Shown here: in pieces, positions 19,485-29,966 of the stretch
How positions within the stretch are numbered: position 1 is the first letter of the stretch
How the letters are laid out: the number at the start of each line of letters is the position of its first letter
Assembly: GCF_003114815.1 (NCBI RefSeq)
Contig: NZ_BFAZ01000005.1
Coordinates: 62,001 to 126,000 of the forward strand
DNA: 64,000 nucleotides
Source: Leptospira ellinghausenii
GTDB taxonomy: Bacteria > Spirochaetota > Leptospiria > Leptospirales > Leptospiraceae
Direction of reading: 5' to 3'
Translations under genes and position numbers: made by a program
The notes under the pieces: generated by a model
What the model was told of the DNA's origin: nothing
The model's database searches: none
Seen by the model: only the letters and a program-made list of their open reading frames with translations

Positions 19485-20201
19485 TTACCAATTGTCCTTA
19501 ATTTCAGATCCAGGGTATTTTGCTTCGGATCTGTCTGTTCTCACTTGCAAGTCATCTACATAAAAGTAAAAGTCCCCTGCTACTTCGTGAACATCGGATG
19601 TCACAAAAAGTGAAACAAAATGAAGGTTTTTATCTAAAAGAGCAAATCTAGAACTTTGTGGGATGAAACCAGGAACAGTTGCTGTCAACTTTCTCCATCC
19701 AAAAAAATCCAATCGACCCAAACGGATATTATGTGTTACGTCTTTATAATCTCTGAATTTAGCAAATAAGGTGTGTCTGTATTTTCTTCCAAGAACCCAT
19801 ACAGAAATTTGTCTTACTTTCCCTTTGATGATGTATTCATGCGGAGGGTAAAGTTCCACACGATCCAACCCTTTAGCAGCAAAATGAGTTTTGACTCCTA
19901 AAATATGGTTTTTTTCGAGTTTGTCACCGCCATCTTCTGGAACGGTTTTTTCATCGAATACATCTTTGATGAGCCCGCGTTGAACGAGTTTCAAAGTTCT
20001 TGTTTCTCCGAGTGGAGTGGTTGCTTTGACTCTCCAATCCTCAGCCTCTTCGAAATCATCTAAAACGATTTTTCTAAGAGGGCTATCCTCATCATTTGCA
20101 GTGTTAGCTGTATTTTGTCCGCCAGTATCTGCCTGTGCGTACAACATTCCTATTGAAAGGAAGAGGCCTAACAACAGTTTGGTCATTCCTAATTTCCCCA
20201 T
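19485..20201 (-). CDS. flaA2: flagellar filament sheath protein FlaA (shorter paralogue, probably FlaA2)
   Basis: The protein is about 238 residues from ATG 20201, preceded at 8 bases by AGGAG; a GTG at 20210 is also in frame. The signal peptide is short, ending at YAQA. It shares the FlaA core with its neighbour: [57 protein letters not shown] and [10 protein letters not shown]. It lacks the inserts of the longer paralogue. Location is periplasmic, on the flagellar filament. The gene follows a PUR-domain protein gene by about 11 bases, so the three form one unit. Confidence 0.87.
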   Translation of the reverse strand: MGKLGMTKLLLGLFLSIGMLYAQADTGGQNTANTANDEDSPLRKIVLDDFEEAEDWRVKATTPLGETRTLKLVQRGLIKDVFDEKTVPEDGGDKLEKNHILGVKTHFAAKGLDRVELYPPHEYIIKGKVRQISVWVLGRKYRHTLFAKFRDYKDVTHNIRLGRLDFFGWRKLTATVPGFIPQSSRFALLDKNLHFVSLFVTSDVHEVAGDFYFYVDDLQVRTDRSEAKYPGSEIKDNW

Positions 20202-20212
20202 GAAACTCACTC

Positions 20213-20560
20213 CTAAAAGGCTCCTAACTCCGGGTCTTTCGTATTCTCATTATCGGCTATCCGGCTTTTAAATTGATGCAAGATTTCGATCATTCGATCG
20301 ATTCCTTCCGCCGGAAGAAAGATCGAGGATTTTTTGCTATTCGACCATTCCGATACTTTCAGGTAAAATCCAGCCTGGTTTTTCTTCAAATCCACCAAGA
20401 AAGTCTTATTTTGTGTTACGATCTTCTCGGTTAGGATTTCGGGGTCCACCATGCATTCCTTCTCCCTGCCTACGATAATAGTATCGGTTTGCAAAACCCA
20501 TTCCTTAGCTGTAATAGGAAGAAACTGAGGAATGGAAAAGGTTTTTTCGAATGTGCGCAA
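20213..20560 (-). CDS. PUR-domain nucleic-acid-binding protein (BpuR-like)
   Basis: This 115-residue protein starts at TTG (20560) with no clear ribosome site; no better in-frame start exists because a stop codon lies just upstream. The middle and end, NKTFLVDLKKNQAGFYLKVSE followed by IFLPAEGIDRMIEILHQF, match the PUR-alpha fold (beta strands then helix) of bacterial PUR proteins such as Borrelia BpuR (DUF3276 type). Those bind single-stranded DNA or RNA and act as transcriptional or translational regulators. It sits immediately upstream of the two flaA genes, which suggests self-regulation or control of FlaA synthesis; that is inference. Confidence 0.65.
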   Translation of the reverse strand: MRTFEKTFSIPQFLPITAKEWVLQTDTIIVGREKECMVDPEILTEKIVTQNKTFLVDLKKNQAGFYLKVSEWSNSKKSSIFLPAEGIDRMIEILHQFKSRIADNENTKDPELGAF

Positions 20561-20566
20561 TAAAAA

Positions 20567-20581
20567 ATACTAATTTAGTAT
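20567..20581. repeat. perfect 15-base palindrome before the PUR-domain gene
   Basis: ATACTAA and TTAGTAT face each other around one central T. On the minus strand it is followed by six T residues directly before the TTG start. It could be a weak attenuator-type hairpin for the upstream cyclic-nucleotide-binding gene or an operator for the PUR-flaA unit. Confidence 0.5.
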
Positions 20582-20604
20582 CATTTTGTCTCTAAGACAA
20601 GGTT

Positions 20605-21075
20605 TTACGCAAATCGTTTTCGCAGTTCCCTTGCGTACGCCAAATCGTGCGTTAGTTTTCGCAGCCTTCGGATGTAGTAATGGGTGACTTCTTTGTAAAA
20701 TTTAAGTTCCATTTCCTTATTTTTGGAAAACATATCATGTAAATCAGCGTAACGAAGTTCGTAGAGTTCGGAATTTTCTTTGGCTTCGACTTTGGCAGAC
20801 CGTTTTTCATCATCAAAAAATGGTAATTCCCCAAAGTGATCCCCTTCTCCGAGAGTGATGAGGTTCACATCGTCCCCATGGCTTGTAGAAGTGGAGATTT
20901 GTAAAGTTCCATACTTCACAATGTACATAGATTCAGCATCTTCGCCCATGTCGTACAAAACATTTCTAGGAGGTAGGTGGACTTCCCGAATCTTTTCAGC
21001 GATATGTAATAGTTCATCTTGGTTTAACTTTTGGAAGAGATATATTTTTTTGAGACTCTCTACTTTAGTATTCAT
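20605..21075 (-). CDS. cyclic nucleotide-binding-domain protein
   Basis: This 156-residue protein is essentially a single cNMP-binding beta-roll (about 10-125) ending in a helical tail rich in Arg and Lys. The phosphate-binding cassette is visible as FGELPFFDDEKRSAKV, with Glu and Arg in the usual ligand-binding positions. There is no helix-turn-helix, so it is not a Crp-type regulator; it is more likely a small sensor subunit. AGGAGA precedes the ATG by a few bases. It is 44 bases upstream of the PUR-domain gene and divergent from the response regulator. Confidence 0.85.
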   Translation of the reverse strand: MNTKVESLKKIYLFQKLNQDELLHIAEKIREVHLPPRNVLYDMGEDAESMYIVKYGTLQISTSTSHGDDVNLITLGEGDHFGELPFFDDEKRSAKVEAKENSELYELRYADLHDMFSKNKEMELKFYKEVTHYYIRRLRKLTHDLAYARELRKRFA

Positions 21076-21265
21076 TCATTCTCCTAGGATCTTTCTGAAC
21101 ATGGGGGAAACTTCCTGTTTTTGCAAGAGAAAATTAAGTAGAAAGACCCATGATTTTTTCTGGACAAATGAAACGGAATAGTACTAATATTTCCAGTTCT
21201 CCTCGTCTACTAGGGGGAAACGCTAGGAAGAAAACAGAATCCTAGATCCAGATAAAGGGAAATTT

Positions 21266-21886
21266 ATGACACCTAAAAAGAAGGTATTACTCGTTGAAGA
21301 CCATGCTGTGACCCGGGTCGGCGTTAAACATGTCGTGAATGCTTCAAATGATTTTGAAGTGGTTGGCGAAGCGGAACATTCGTCGCAAATTGCAGGCCTG
21401 CTTTTAGAAACCAAACCAGATTTTGTCTTACTCGACCTTCGCATTCCTGGAGAAAATGTTCTCAATATGGTGAAGGATTGGAAAAAAGATTTACCACAAT
21501 TAAAAGTGGTTACCCTCACTATGCTCGATGAACAACCGATAGTCCACTCGGCTATTGAAGCTGGGGTTGATGGATACCTTTTAAAAAGCGATGATTTGAG
21601 TAGCCTTACTAAAAACCTAAACGAAATTGCATCGGGGAAAACAGTTTATTCTAAAAACCTAAAACTCAGTTTCAATCGCAAACCACAAGATGGGAAGGTA
21701 GCCAATAAAAAGGAAAAACAAATCCTTACCCTTCTTGGGCATGGAAAAACCTACCAAGAAATCGGAACGGAAATTGGCCTTTCCAAACGAACTGTGGAAT
21801 ACCATGTGGGACGCCTCAAGGATCGTTTTAACGCAAAAACCGTTGCCGAACTCATTGGACGTGCCAAAGAACAAATGTTAATCTAA
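21266..21886 (+). CDS. NarL/LuxR-family response regulator
   Basis: This 206-residue protein has a receiver domain with acidic pair Glu11/Asp12, phospho-acceptor Asp57 in FVLLDLRIPGE, and the conserved Lys in YLLKSDD. The C-terminal LuxR-type helix-turn-helix is KEKQILTLLGHGKTYQEIG...SKRTVEYHV. AGGGA precedes the ATG. It is convergent with the hybrid histidine kinase gene with only three bases between the two stops, so the kinase may be its partner, though the pair is not an operon. Confidence 0.93.
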   Translation: MTPKKKVLLVEDHAVTRVGVKHVVNASNDFEVVGEAEHSSQIAGLLLETKPDFVLLDLRIPGENVLNMVKDWKKDLPQLKVVTLTMLDEQPIVHSAIEAGVDGYLLKSDDLSSLTKNLNEIASGKTVYSKNLKLSFNRKPQDGKVANKKEKQILTLLGHGKTYQEIGTEIGLSKRTVEYHVGRLKDRFNAKTVAELIGRAKEQMLI

Positions 21887-21889
21887 CTC

Positions 21890-24301
21890 TCAAAGGTCGA
21901 GGAGTCGTTTGACAATCTCGACCAATTTTGCATCAGGAGATGTTTTGGATAAAAAAGCATCTCCTCCTAGTGCAATCACTTCTGTTTCTAATTTAGTACC
22001 AGTGTTTGGATCTGTATGGGAACTTGACACAAGTAAGGATCTAATTTCTTCCATCTCAGGATTCGAATACAAATCTCTTAAAAAATCGATTCCTGTTTTT
22101 TCCGGCATCGAAAAATCCACAATGATGAGATCAGGTTTGAGTCGAGAGACCGAATACAATGCATGGTCAGGGTATTCTTCTTCCCAAATGATACAAGGTA
22201 GGTCTTTTAAAACCTTTCTGATTTGTTTTCTATAACCTGGATTGTCATCCAAAATGAGGACAATTTTTTCAAAATTAGGAAGTAAGATTTCGACAGAAGT
22301 GCCTTTCTCTTCTTCGGATTGGACCACTAAATGGGCACCATGGCGATCGGCCACTTCCCGACAAAATGCAAGACCAACCCCTGCTCCCATTTCGTCAGCA
22401 GTCCCTTTTCTTACAAAAAGAAATCCTTCTTCTAACACATGTTCGGTCCAGTAATTTGGCATTCCAATTCCAGTGTCTGTGACTTTTAAACTCCAATGTT
22501 TATTGGATTCGGTAAGGGTAACTTCTACCGTTCCTGATTCTTTTGTGAATTTGACTGCATTGGTGAGAAGGTTCCAAATCAAATGTTCGATGAGGTTCGG
22601 ATCCCCAATCCCTATGGAGGAATCTTCCATATGGGTGATGACAGTGATGTTTTTGGGTTTTGCCATTTCTTGGACACGTTCGATGAGTTGGTCTGTGATT
22701 TGGCGGAAGTCAAACAGTTGGTAATCGGGGAAAACGGCCGCATTTTGGAACCTTGAGTATTTGATGAGTTCTTCCACCATACTCAAGATATTTTTTAGAC
22801 CAGTTGATGCTTCTCCTAATACCTGCTTTGCTCTTTCAGGGGAAAGGGAAGGTGGTGATTCAGTGAGTAAATTGACTACAGAAGAGATTCCAAAAAGTGG
22901 AGACCTGATGTCGTGAGAAACAATGGAGATAAATTTATCCTTTAACTCACCCGTTTTTTCTGCCTTGTCCTTTTCTTTTTTGAGTTCGAGGGTTTTCCAT
23001 TCCACTTCTTTGCGTAAATTAAGTGTGAGGTATTCTGCTGTTTCCCAAGTATGTGCGTTTTGTTTGGAAATCACAATCGCAAGGCACATGGCAAAAATTC
23101 CAAATCCAAGGTCGGTGATGAGCGGTAAATCCCATCGTTTGAAAAAAACTAATGAATCATAGATGGTTGCAGAAAGAATCACCAAAGTACCAAACGTGAT
23201 GTAAGCTCCAATGTAACGTGATTCTCTGTGAAAGGTGGAACGAATGGCAGCAACAAATGCAAAGAGTAAAATCACAACCATGTATGCTTGGCTGATTACC
23301 AGTAAATTTGTATAAATCGCGTAAGGTGTGGTTAAGATGATGAGAATCTCAATGAAAATGGGAGCCATCAAAATACGTTTAAATTTTGAAGGCACAAAAT
23401 GTGGTTGGATTTGGAAAAAGAAAAGTAAACTGAAAATTTGGATCCCACAAAAGGCAAGGTATTCTAACCTAATTTGTAACATTTCCAAAAAGTCACTGCC
23501 GACAAACCAATCCCTGGAAACCCTTTCAAATAATAAAATTCGAACGAGCCAAGAAAAACACAATAAGGCAAACCATAAGGGAGATTTATCTTTTCTTCTA
23601 TGAATGAACAAAAATAAATGTGTGACAGCTAACACCAAGAAGGCGCCAAAGAAAAAAGATTTTTTTCTTTCTTTGAACCGAAGGTATAAGATGGTTTTCC
23701 CCACTTCTCCTAGGATGGGAGAATAATAAGGACCACCACGAGAGTACAAATAATTCGAGATTTGTAAATACAATACCGTAGAAGGTGTGGCTCGAAAGGA
23801 TCGACCAGTTTCCAAATAGTAACCTATCGATTCCTCTTTTGTTTTGGCAACTTTGCCAGCAGAACCTAACAAAACAAGGCCACGTTCCTGATTATGATAG
23901 TACATTTTGTACGCAGAAGAAGCTTCGCGTAAATATACCATTAGGTTCATAGGTTCTTTTACCTGTAATTTGAGCCTATAGGTAACAACTCCATGCGCAG
24001 GAAGGTTTTGGTTCACCCAATACCCAGGGATAGCGAGTGTTTGTGGGGGTTTTTGGTCGAGTGCCTTAAACTCAGCTTCTGATTCTGGCATTTCCCCAGG
24101 AAACGCATGCCACTCACCTGCCAAAGGAAAGGGTTCTAGGGAATTTAGATCTTCCTGCGTGAGATCCAAAACCCCATTTTGGATGGTTTTGGCCGAGGAT
24201 AAAGAGGGAATCCCTCGGTTACATTGTACGAAGGGAAATAAAAGAAAAACTACGAAAAGTAGATAAACTCGTTTGGTTGTGAGAATCCGTTCCACATCCA
24301 A
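21890..24301 (-). CDS. 7TM-DISM hybrid sensor histidine kinase with C-terminal receiver
   Basis: This 803-residue protein starts at TTG 24301, or possibly GTG 24295. An N-terminal signal with a lipobox-like FVQC is followed by an extracytoplasmic beta domain (about 45-200, carbohydrate-binding-like DISM extracellular domain). Seven transmembrane helices (about 215-415) come next. The kinase part has HisKA with His463 in SIVSHDIRSPL and HATPase with N-box LIWNLLTNAVKF and DTGIGM. The C-terminal receiver has an IVDFSMPEKTG phospho-site near residue 730. All catalytic motifs appear intact. The signal is unknown. Confidence 0.93.
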   Translation of the reverse strand: MDVERILTTKRVYLLFVVFLLFPFVQCNRGIPSLSSAKTIQNGVLDLTQEDLNSLEPFPLAGEWHAFPGEMPESEAEFKALDQKPPQTLAIPGYWVNQNLPAHGVVTYRLKLQVKEPMNLMVYLREASSAYKMYYHNQERGLVLLGSAGKVAKTKEESIGYYLETGRSFRATPSTVLYLQISNYLYSRGGPYYSPILGEVGKTILYLRFKERKKSFFFGAFLVLAVTHLFLFIHRRKDKSPLWFALLCFSWLVRILLFERVSRDWFVGSDFLEMLQIRLEYLAFCGIQIFSLLFFFQIQPHFVPSKFKRILMAPIFIEILIILTTPYAIYTNLLVISQAYMVVILLFAFVAAIRSTFHRESRYIGAYITFGTLVILSATIYDSLVFFKRWDLPLITDLGFGIFAMCLAIVISKQNAHTWETAEYLTLNLRKEVEWKTLELKKEKDKAEKTGELKDKFISIVSHDIRSPLFGISSVVNLLTESPPSLSPERAKQVLGEASTGLKNILSMVEELIKYSRFQNAAVFPDYQLFDFRQITDQLIERVQEMAKPKNITVITHMEDSSIGIGDPNLIEHLIWNLLTNAVKFTKESGTVEVTLTESNKHWSLKVTDTGIGMPNYWTEHVLEEGFLFVRKGTADEMGAGVGLAFCREVADRHGAHLVVQSEEEKGTSVEILLPNFEKIVLILDDNPGYRKQIRKVLKDLPCIIWEEEYPDHALYSVSRLKPDLIIVDFSMPEKTGIDFLRDLYSNPEMEEIRSLLVSSSHTDPNTGTKLETEVIALGGDAFLSKTSPDAKLVEIVKRLLDL

Positions 24302-24462
24302 AGAGTAAAAAGATTTTGGAAAAACTCAAATCATATTAGGATTACTACGAGAAATTTGTGGCAAAGAACCAAGTTCCCCAAGGACTCGTGCCTTTTTTCC
24401 GTACTAGAAAACATTGACTTCGGTGGGAAACAAGTCGAACTAGTGGATTTTCGAGGGAACGA

Positions 24463-26046
24463 ATGGCCAAACAATCTGATGCATTTACAAAAAAAATCGA
24501 GGAAGGATACCCAAGTGATGGATCCTTATTCCTTGGTTGTGGGAAATTTGATGGGGATACTTTCCCCGAGGCCAAAGTACAAATCCCCCTTTCGACGTTA
24601 AACCGCCATGGTCTCATTGCTGGTGCGACGGGTACAGGGAAAACAAAAACCTTACAACTCCTTACCGAATCACTCTCTGATGTGGGAGTTCCAGTGGTGC
24701 TTATGGACATCAAAGGTGACCTTTCTGGTCTAGGAGCCGAAGGGGAAGAAAATGATAAAATCAAAGAACGTACAAAACTATTAGGCGTGGATTGGAAACC
24801 TAGTGCTTACCCTGTAGAATTTTTATCCATCTCTAAAGAACCAGGAGTGAGATTACGAGCTACTGTTGCTGAATTTGGTCCCATCTTACTCTCTCGGATT
24901 TTAGAACTAAACGATACACAAAGTAGTGTTGTTTCGTTAGTGTTTAAGTACTGTGATGATTTGGGATTACCAATCCTTGACCTCAAGGATTTTAAGAAAG
25001 CACTACAATACATTAACGACGAAGGGAAAGAAGAATTAGAAAAAGAATATGGAACTGTTTCTTCTCAAAGTGTCTCCATCATTTTACGTAAGTTAATGGA
25101 TCTAGAAAGCCAAGGTGGAGAAGATTTTTTTGGTGAACCTTCTTTTGATGTAGAAGACCTATTAAAAACAGAATCAAAAAAAGGAAAAATTTCGATTGTC
25201 CGCCTAACAGACATCCAAACAAAACCCCGACTTTTTTCAACGTTTATGTTATCCCTACTCACTGAAATTTATGCAAACTTCCCTGAAGAAGGGGATTTGG
25301 AAAAACCTAAACTTGTTTTATTTATTGATGAAGCACATTTGGTGTTTGATGAAGCTTCGAGTGATCTACTGAAACAACTCGAAACTATGGTGCGCCTCAT
25401 CCGTTCCAAGGGAGTTGGGATTATCTTTTGTACACAGTCTCCAACCGATTTGCCAAAAGAAATTTTAGGGCAACTAGGACTTAAAGTACAACATGCTCTT
25501 CGTGCTTTCACAGCAAACGATCGCAAAGCGATTAAAACTGCCGCAGAAAATTATCCTGAAACGGACTTTTATGATACCAAAGAAGTGATCACTGAACTTG
25601 GGATCGGTGAAGCCTTTATCACTGCTCTCAGTACAAAAGGATCCCCCACTCCCCTTGTCCACACTCTACTTTCACCACCCAAATCTCGGATGGGGACTTT
25701 ATCTTCCAAGGAACTAGAAACTTTGATTGGGGAATCCGATATGGTCAAAAAATACGAAAACTCTCTCGACCGCGAAAGTGCCCACGAGATGCTCACGAAA
25801 AAAATGGAAACCATCGCTTCTGAAACAGAAACAGCGGAAGAAGAGGCAGGAACGAAAAAACCCAAATCCAAACGGGCACTGGAAAAGGAAGACCCAAGTT
25901 TTGTGGAAACCCTTTCCAAAAACCCACTCGCCAGAGAAGTCGGAAGGACAGTGGCAAAAGAAGTCACAAGGGGACTCCTCGGAATGCTTGGGGTCACTCC
26001 CAAACGGGGTTCCAAACGGAAAAAAACAGGGTTATTTGGATTCTAA
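24463..26046 (+). CDS. HerA-like/DUF853 family ATPase
   Basis: This 527-residue cytoplasmic ATPase begins at ATG 24463, with GAGGG five bases upstream. Walker A is GATGTGKT, Walker B is VLFIDEAHLVF, and IIFCTQSPTDLPKEILGQLG is the sensor region typical of HerA/FtsK-type ring ATPases. The helical C-terminal tail is Lys/Glu-rich. Family members (DUF853, 'bipolar DNA helicase HerA-like') are widespread, but their bacterial function is not established. It is immediately upstream of groES; its stop is 7 bases before the first CIRCE-like element, so it is probably not under heat-shock control. Confidence 0.88.
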   Translation: MAKQSDAFTKKIEEGYPSDGSLFLGCGKFDGDTFPEAKVQIPLSTLNRHGLIAGATGTGKTKTLQLLTESLSDVGVPVVLMDIKGDLSGLGAEGEENDKIKERTKLLGVDWKPSAYPVEFLSISKEPGVRLRATVAEFGPILLSRILELNDTQSSVVSLVFKYCDDLGLPILDLKDFKKALQYINDEGKEELEKEYGTVSSQSVSIILRKLMDLESQGGEDFFGEPSFDVEDLLKTESKKGKISIVRLTDIQTKPRLFSTFMLSLLTEIYANFPEEGDLEKPKLVLFIDEAHLVFDEASSDLLKQLETMVRLIRSKGVGIIFCTQSPTDLPKEILGQLGLKVQHALRAFTANDRKAIKTAAENYPETDFYDTKEVITELGIGEAFITALSTKGSPTPLVHTLLSPPKSRMGTLSSKELETLIGESDMVKKYENSLDRESAHEMLTKKMETIASETETAEEEAGTKKPKSKRALEKEDPSFVETLSKNPLAREVGRTVAKEVTRGLLGMLGVTPKRGSKRKKTGLFGF

Positions 26047-26053
26047 TCCTTTT

Positions 26054-26080
26054 TTGGCACTCTTCGCTTGAAAGTGCTTG
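26054..26080 (+). promoter_or_regulatory. degenerate CIRCE-like element (distal)
   Basis: TTGGCACTC, nine bases, then AAGTGCTTG is a match to TTAGCACTC-N9-GAGTGCTAA with one left-arm and three right-arm mismatches. It overlaps a -35-like TTGACC at 26078-26083. With the proximal site it brackets the likely groES promoter. Confidence 0.55.
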
Positions 26081-26117
26081 ACCTATTTCTCCTACAAACA
26101 TTCTATGGTACTGGAGT

Positions 26118-26144
26118 TTAGCACTCTTTTTTGAAAGGTGCTAA
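26118..26144 (+). promoter_or_regulatory. CIRCE element (HrcA operator) upstream of groES
   Basis: TTAGCACTC (26118-26126) is a perfect left arm. A nine-base spacer follows, then AGGTGCTAA (26136-26144) with two mismatches to the right arm. CIRCE is the inverted repeat bound by HrcA to repress chaperonin genes until heat stress. It lies about 40 bases before the groES start. The hrcA gene is not in the window. Confidence 0.88.
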
Positions 26145-26184
26145 ACTTAGTATTAATCAGTAGATTGCATAAAAGGAGTCACTC

Positions 26185-26475
26185 ATGGCATCAATCAAAC
26201 CTTTAGGCGACCGAGTAGTCGTAGAGCCAAAGAATGAGTCGGAAGAAAAAATCGGATCCATCATCGTACCAGACACTGCCAAAGAAAAACCACAAGAAGG
26301 CAAAGTCATCGCTGTGGGACAAGGCCGTTACGAAGACGGTAAACTCGTTCCTTTAGAAGTAAAGGTAGGAGACACAGTTCTTTACGGAAAGTATTCCGGA
26401 ACAGAAATCAAACAAGGCGGAAAGGAATTACTCATCATCCGTGAAAGCGACATCCTCGGTGTTGTGACAAACTAA
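26185..26475 (+). CDS. groES: co-chaperonin GroES
   Basis: This 96-residue protein is standard for the family. The N-terminus [11 protein letters not shown], a mobile-loop region around 17-32, [12 protein letters not shown] and the C-terminal ESDILGVV are canonical. GroES caps the GroEL ring during ATP-driven folding. AAGGAGTCACTC precedes the ATG. It is the first gene of the groESL operon, preceded by CIRCE-like operators. Confidence 0.98.
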   Translation: MASIKPLGDRVVVEPKNESEEKIGSIIVPDTAKEKPQEGKVIAVGQGRYEDGKLVPLEVKVGDTVLYGKYSGTEIKQGGKELLIIRESDILGVVTN

Positions 26476-26481
26476 ATCTAA

Positions 26482-28143
<1,662 letters not shown>

Positions 28144-28182
28144 ATCATTTTCCCTATTCTCTTCTGAACAATCTGTTCATTT

Positions 28183-28218
28183 AAAAAGCCTAAGTGGGAT
28201 TCTGCTTAGGCTTTTTTT
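28183..28218 (+). terminator. rho-independent terminator of groESL
   Basis: A 12-bp stem (28183-28194 with 28205-28216) has a ten-base loop and ends in a run of T on the plus strand. It lies about 40 bases after the groEL stop and before the convergent SGNH hydrolase gene. Confidence 0.88.
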
Positions 28219-28251
28219 GTATAAAAATCAAATCGAAGGAAATCGATTATA

Positions 28252-29247
28252 TTACAATCCTTTGTACTTTCCTTGCATGATTTGTTGGATTAGTTCTGGT
28301 TGAGGTAATGACTTTTCCACATCTGAATTTAATGGAGTGGATAAACTTTTCGTTTCTCCCAAGGAAAGATCGGAACAAGGGCTACCTGGCATAGAAGGCA
28401 TCTTCTTAATGGCACGAACCCAAGAACAAGCCATTTTCTGATAACCAGCGGAACTTGGATGGACACCATCAAATGAATAATCTGATGAAGACGTAAGTGC
28501 ATCATACATATCAACAATCACAATTTGATTTGGAAAACCAATTATTGTTTTTGTCAATTGGTTCGAAATCCATTGGTTATATTGTTCAACGATTGGATTC
28601 AAAACGGAATAATCTTTACAGGAAATGCATGTGGAAGCAGGTTTCATGTAACGTATAATTTGTGCCACGTAAATAGTTGTAGAGGGATTTTGTGTTATTA
28701 AGTTTTGTATAATGTATGTCAAGCCAACTGTTGCCCTGTCAACAGACTTACCTTGAATAAAATCGTTTGTTCCTGCATGTACTAAAGTGATGTCAGCTAT
28801 ACTCGGTAAGGATGCTATTGGTACTAGTTGGTCTGTTCGAAACCCTGGATAACCATCATGGGACATGGAATTCGTACTCCATTGAATTGCATTTGATCCA
28901 CCACATTGATAACCAACTGTTCCAAAAACAAACTGATTAGCAGGTTGTAAGGCAATCACTGTCATCCAATTGCGGTATCCACCTCCCCAAAGTTGTACAG
29001 CACAGGGAGAACATGAGTTTTGACCATTATTACCGTAGTTCATACAGATGCCTGGAATCCCATAGCACTGAACAAATCCGTAACCAAAGGTTATCGAATC
29101 ACCAAACTGACGAATGATTGGATAATTGGTAGAAGATAGTTTAGAGGGTATAGGTTCAGCCAAAATGTGGGTTTGCCGAGACAAACCAAAAAGGATAAAC
29201 CCGAATAATAAAATTATTGGGTAGAAGCGAAAAAAGCGGTTTTTCAT
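28252..29247 (-). CDS. secreted SGNH/GDSL-type hydrolase
   Basis: The protein is about 331 residues from ATG 29247, chosen because GGAG lies 5 bases upstream; the frame is open to 29271. A signal peptide precedes the domain. Block I is FGDSITFGYG with the nucleophile Ser, block III is GTNDF, and block V is DGVHPSSAGY with the catalytic Asp-x-x-His. Family members are esterases or lipases. The N-terminal part of the domain carries several Cys (QCYGIPGICMNYG, NSCSPCAV, YQCGG), consistent with disulphides in an exported enzyme. Substrate unknown. Confidence 0.87.
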   Translation of the reverse strand: MKNRFFRFYPIILLFGFILFGLSRQTHILAEPIPSKLSSTNYPIIRQFGDSITFGYGFVQCYGIPGICMNYGNNGQNSCSPCAVQLWGGGYRNWMTVIALQPANQFVFGTVGYQCGGSNAIQWSTNSMSHDGYPGFRTDQLVPIASLPSIADITLVHAGTNDFIQGKSVDRATVGLTYIIQNLITQNPSTTIYVAQIIRYMKPASTCISCKDYSVLNPIVEQYNQWISNQLTKTIIGFPNQIVIVDMYDALTSSSDYSFDGVHPSSAGYQKMACSWVRAIKKMPSMPGSPCSDLSLGETKSLSTPLNSDVEKSLPQPELIQQIMQGKYKGL

Positions 29248-29271
29248 TGTTTCTCCATCAGGTAACTGCAT

Positions 29272-29499
29272 ACCATTAAAATAATCGCATACAAAGAATT
29301 AGTTTTTGGTATTGTTAGATGATAATTTCTCATTCAGCAAGTATAAATTTTCGATAGAAATAGAAAATCATCGTTCAAATCGTATCTCATTACCACCGTT
29401 TAACAAACTATAATTGATTATTAAGGGGGATATATTTTCACAAAATCCTCGTTCATTGACGAAAGCAAAAACCTAAGGTTTAACAAATGTTTGTAATGT
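29272..29499. other. AT-rich intergenic stretch
   Basis: No open frame, tRNA or obvious hairpin was seen in this part of the 700-base gap between the SGNH hydrolase gene and the RF-like gene. It is strongly AT-rich. It presumably contains the SGNH hydrolase promoter, but I could not assign -35/-10 boxes with confidence. Confidence 0.4.
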
Positions 29500-29859
29500 T
29501 TAAAAAAACACAATTGGAAAAGGAAACAATGATTTGGATGACAGGGTTTGTAACCAAAACCAAACAAATATTAAGTTTCTTATGGACATCAAAATAGTAT
29601 CCGTATAGGCGAAAGTTAAGATCACAATTGAAATAAAACATGGAATCGCCACATCAACTGAATGACGTTCCAACGACCCGACCCATAAATCTTCTCAAAA
29701 AATACAAACAACCGATGGAAATTGAAAACAAAGTAAGGATAAAAATGAAAAAACTAGGAGGAATCGAATCGTTATAAAAAAAGCCAAAAAATCGAAAAGT
29801 ATAACCAATCGGCTAAATTCCATCTGAAAAAAAAAATGTAAATGTAATTTCCAGAACAT
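29500..29859 (-). pseudogene. possible frameshifted remnant of a small membrane protein gene
   Basis: No long frame is open, yet the minus strand reads hydrophobic, protein-like sequence that moves between frames. From about 29810 to 29654 one frame reads YNDSIPPSFFIFILTLF and then FLRRFMGRVVGTSFS before a TGA. Another frame then continues with VDVAIPCFISIVILTFAYTD and IRNLIFVWFWLQTL to a TAA at 29500. A third gives FFRWNLADWLYFSIFWLF upstream; an ATG is at 29859. This fits a small multi-helix membrane protein gene with at least two frameshifts. It could instead be chance hydrophobic sequence in AT-rich DNA. Confidence 0.35.
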
Positions 29860-29966
29860 TCGTATGGAAAAGATAAAATAGGAATAATTTTCAATTTTAA
29901 ACTATCCTATCTTGGCTTATCGTCGATTCTGAGGATGGAACAGAAAATAAAAAATGAAGATTCGAT

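Noticed and set aside
24356..24601. Plus-strand frame overlapping the start of the HerA-like gene
   Set aside because: It ends inside the ATPase gene in another frame, with no ribosome site, while the ATPase frame has Walker motifs and GAGGG before its ATG.
29640..29778. Plus-strand 45-codon frame in the 700-base gap
   Set aside because: No ribosome site or recognisable features; the minus-strand traces in the same DNA look more protein-like.
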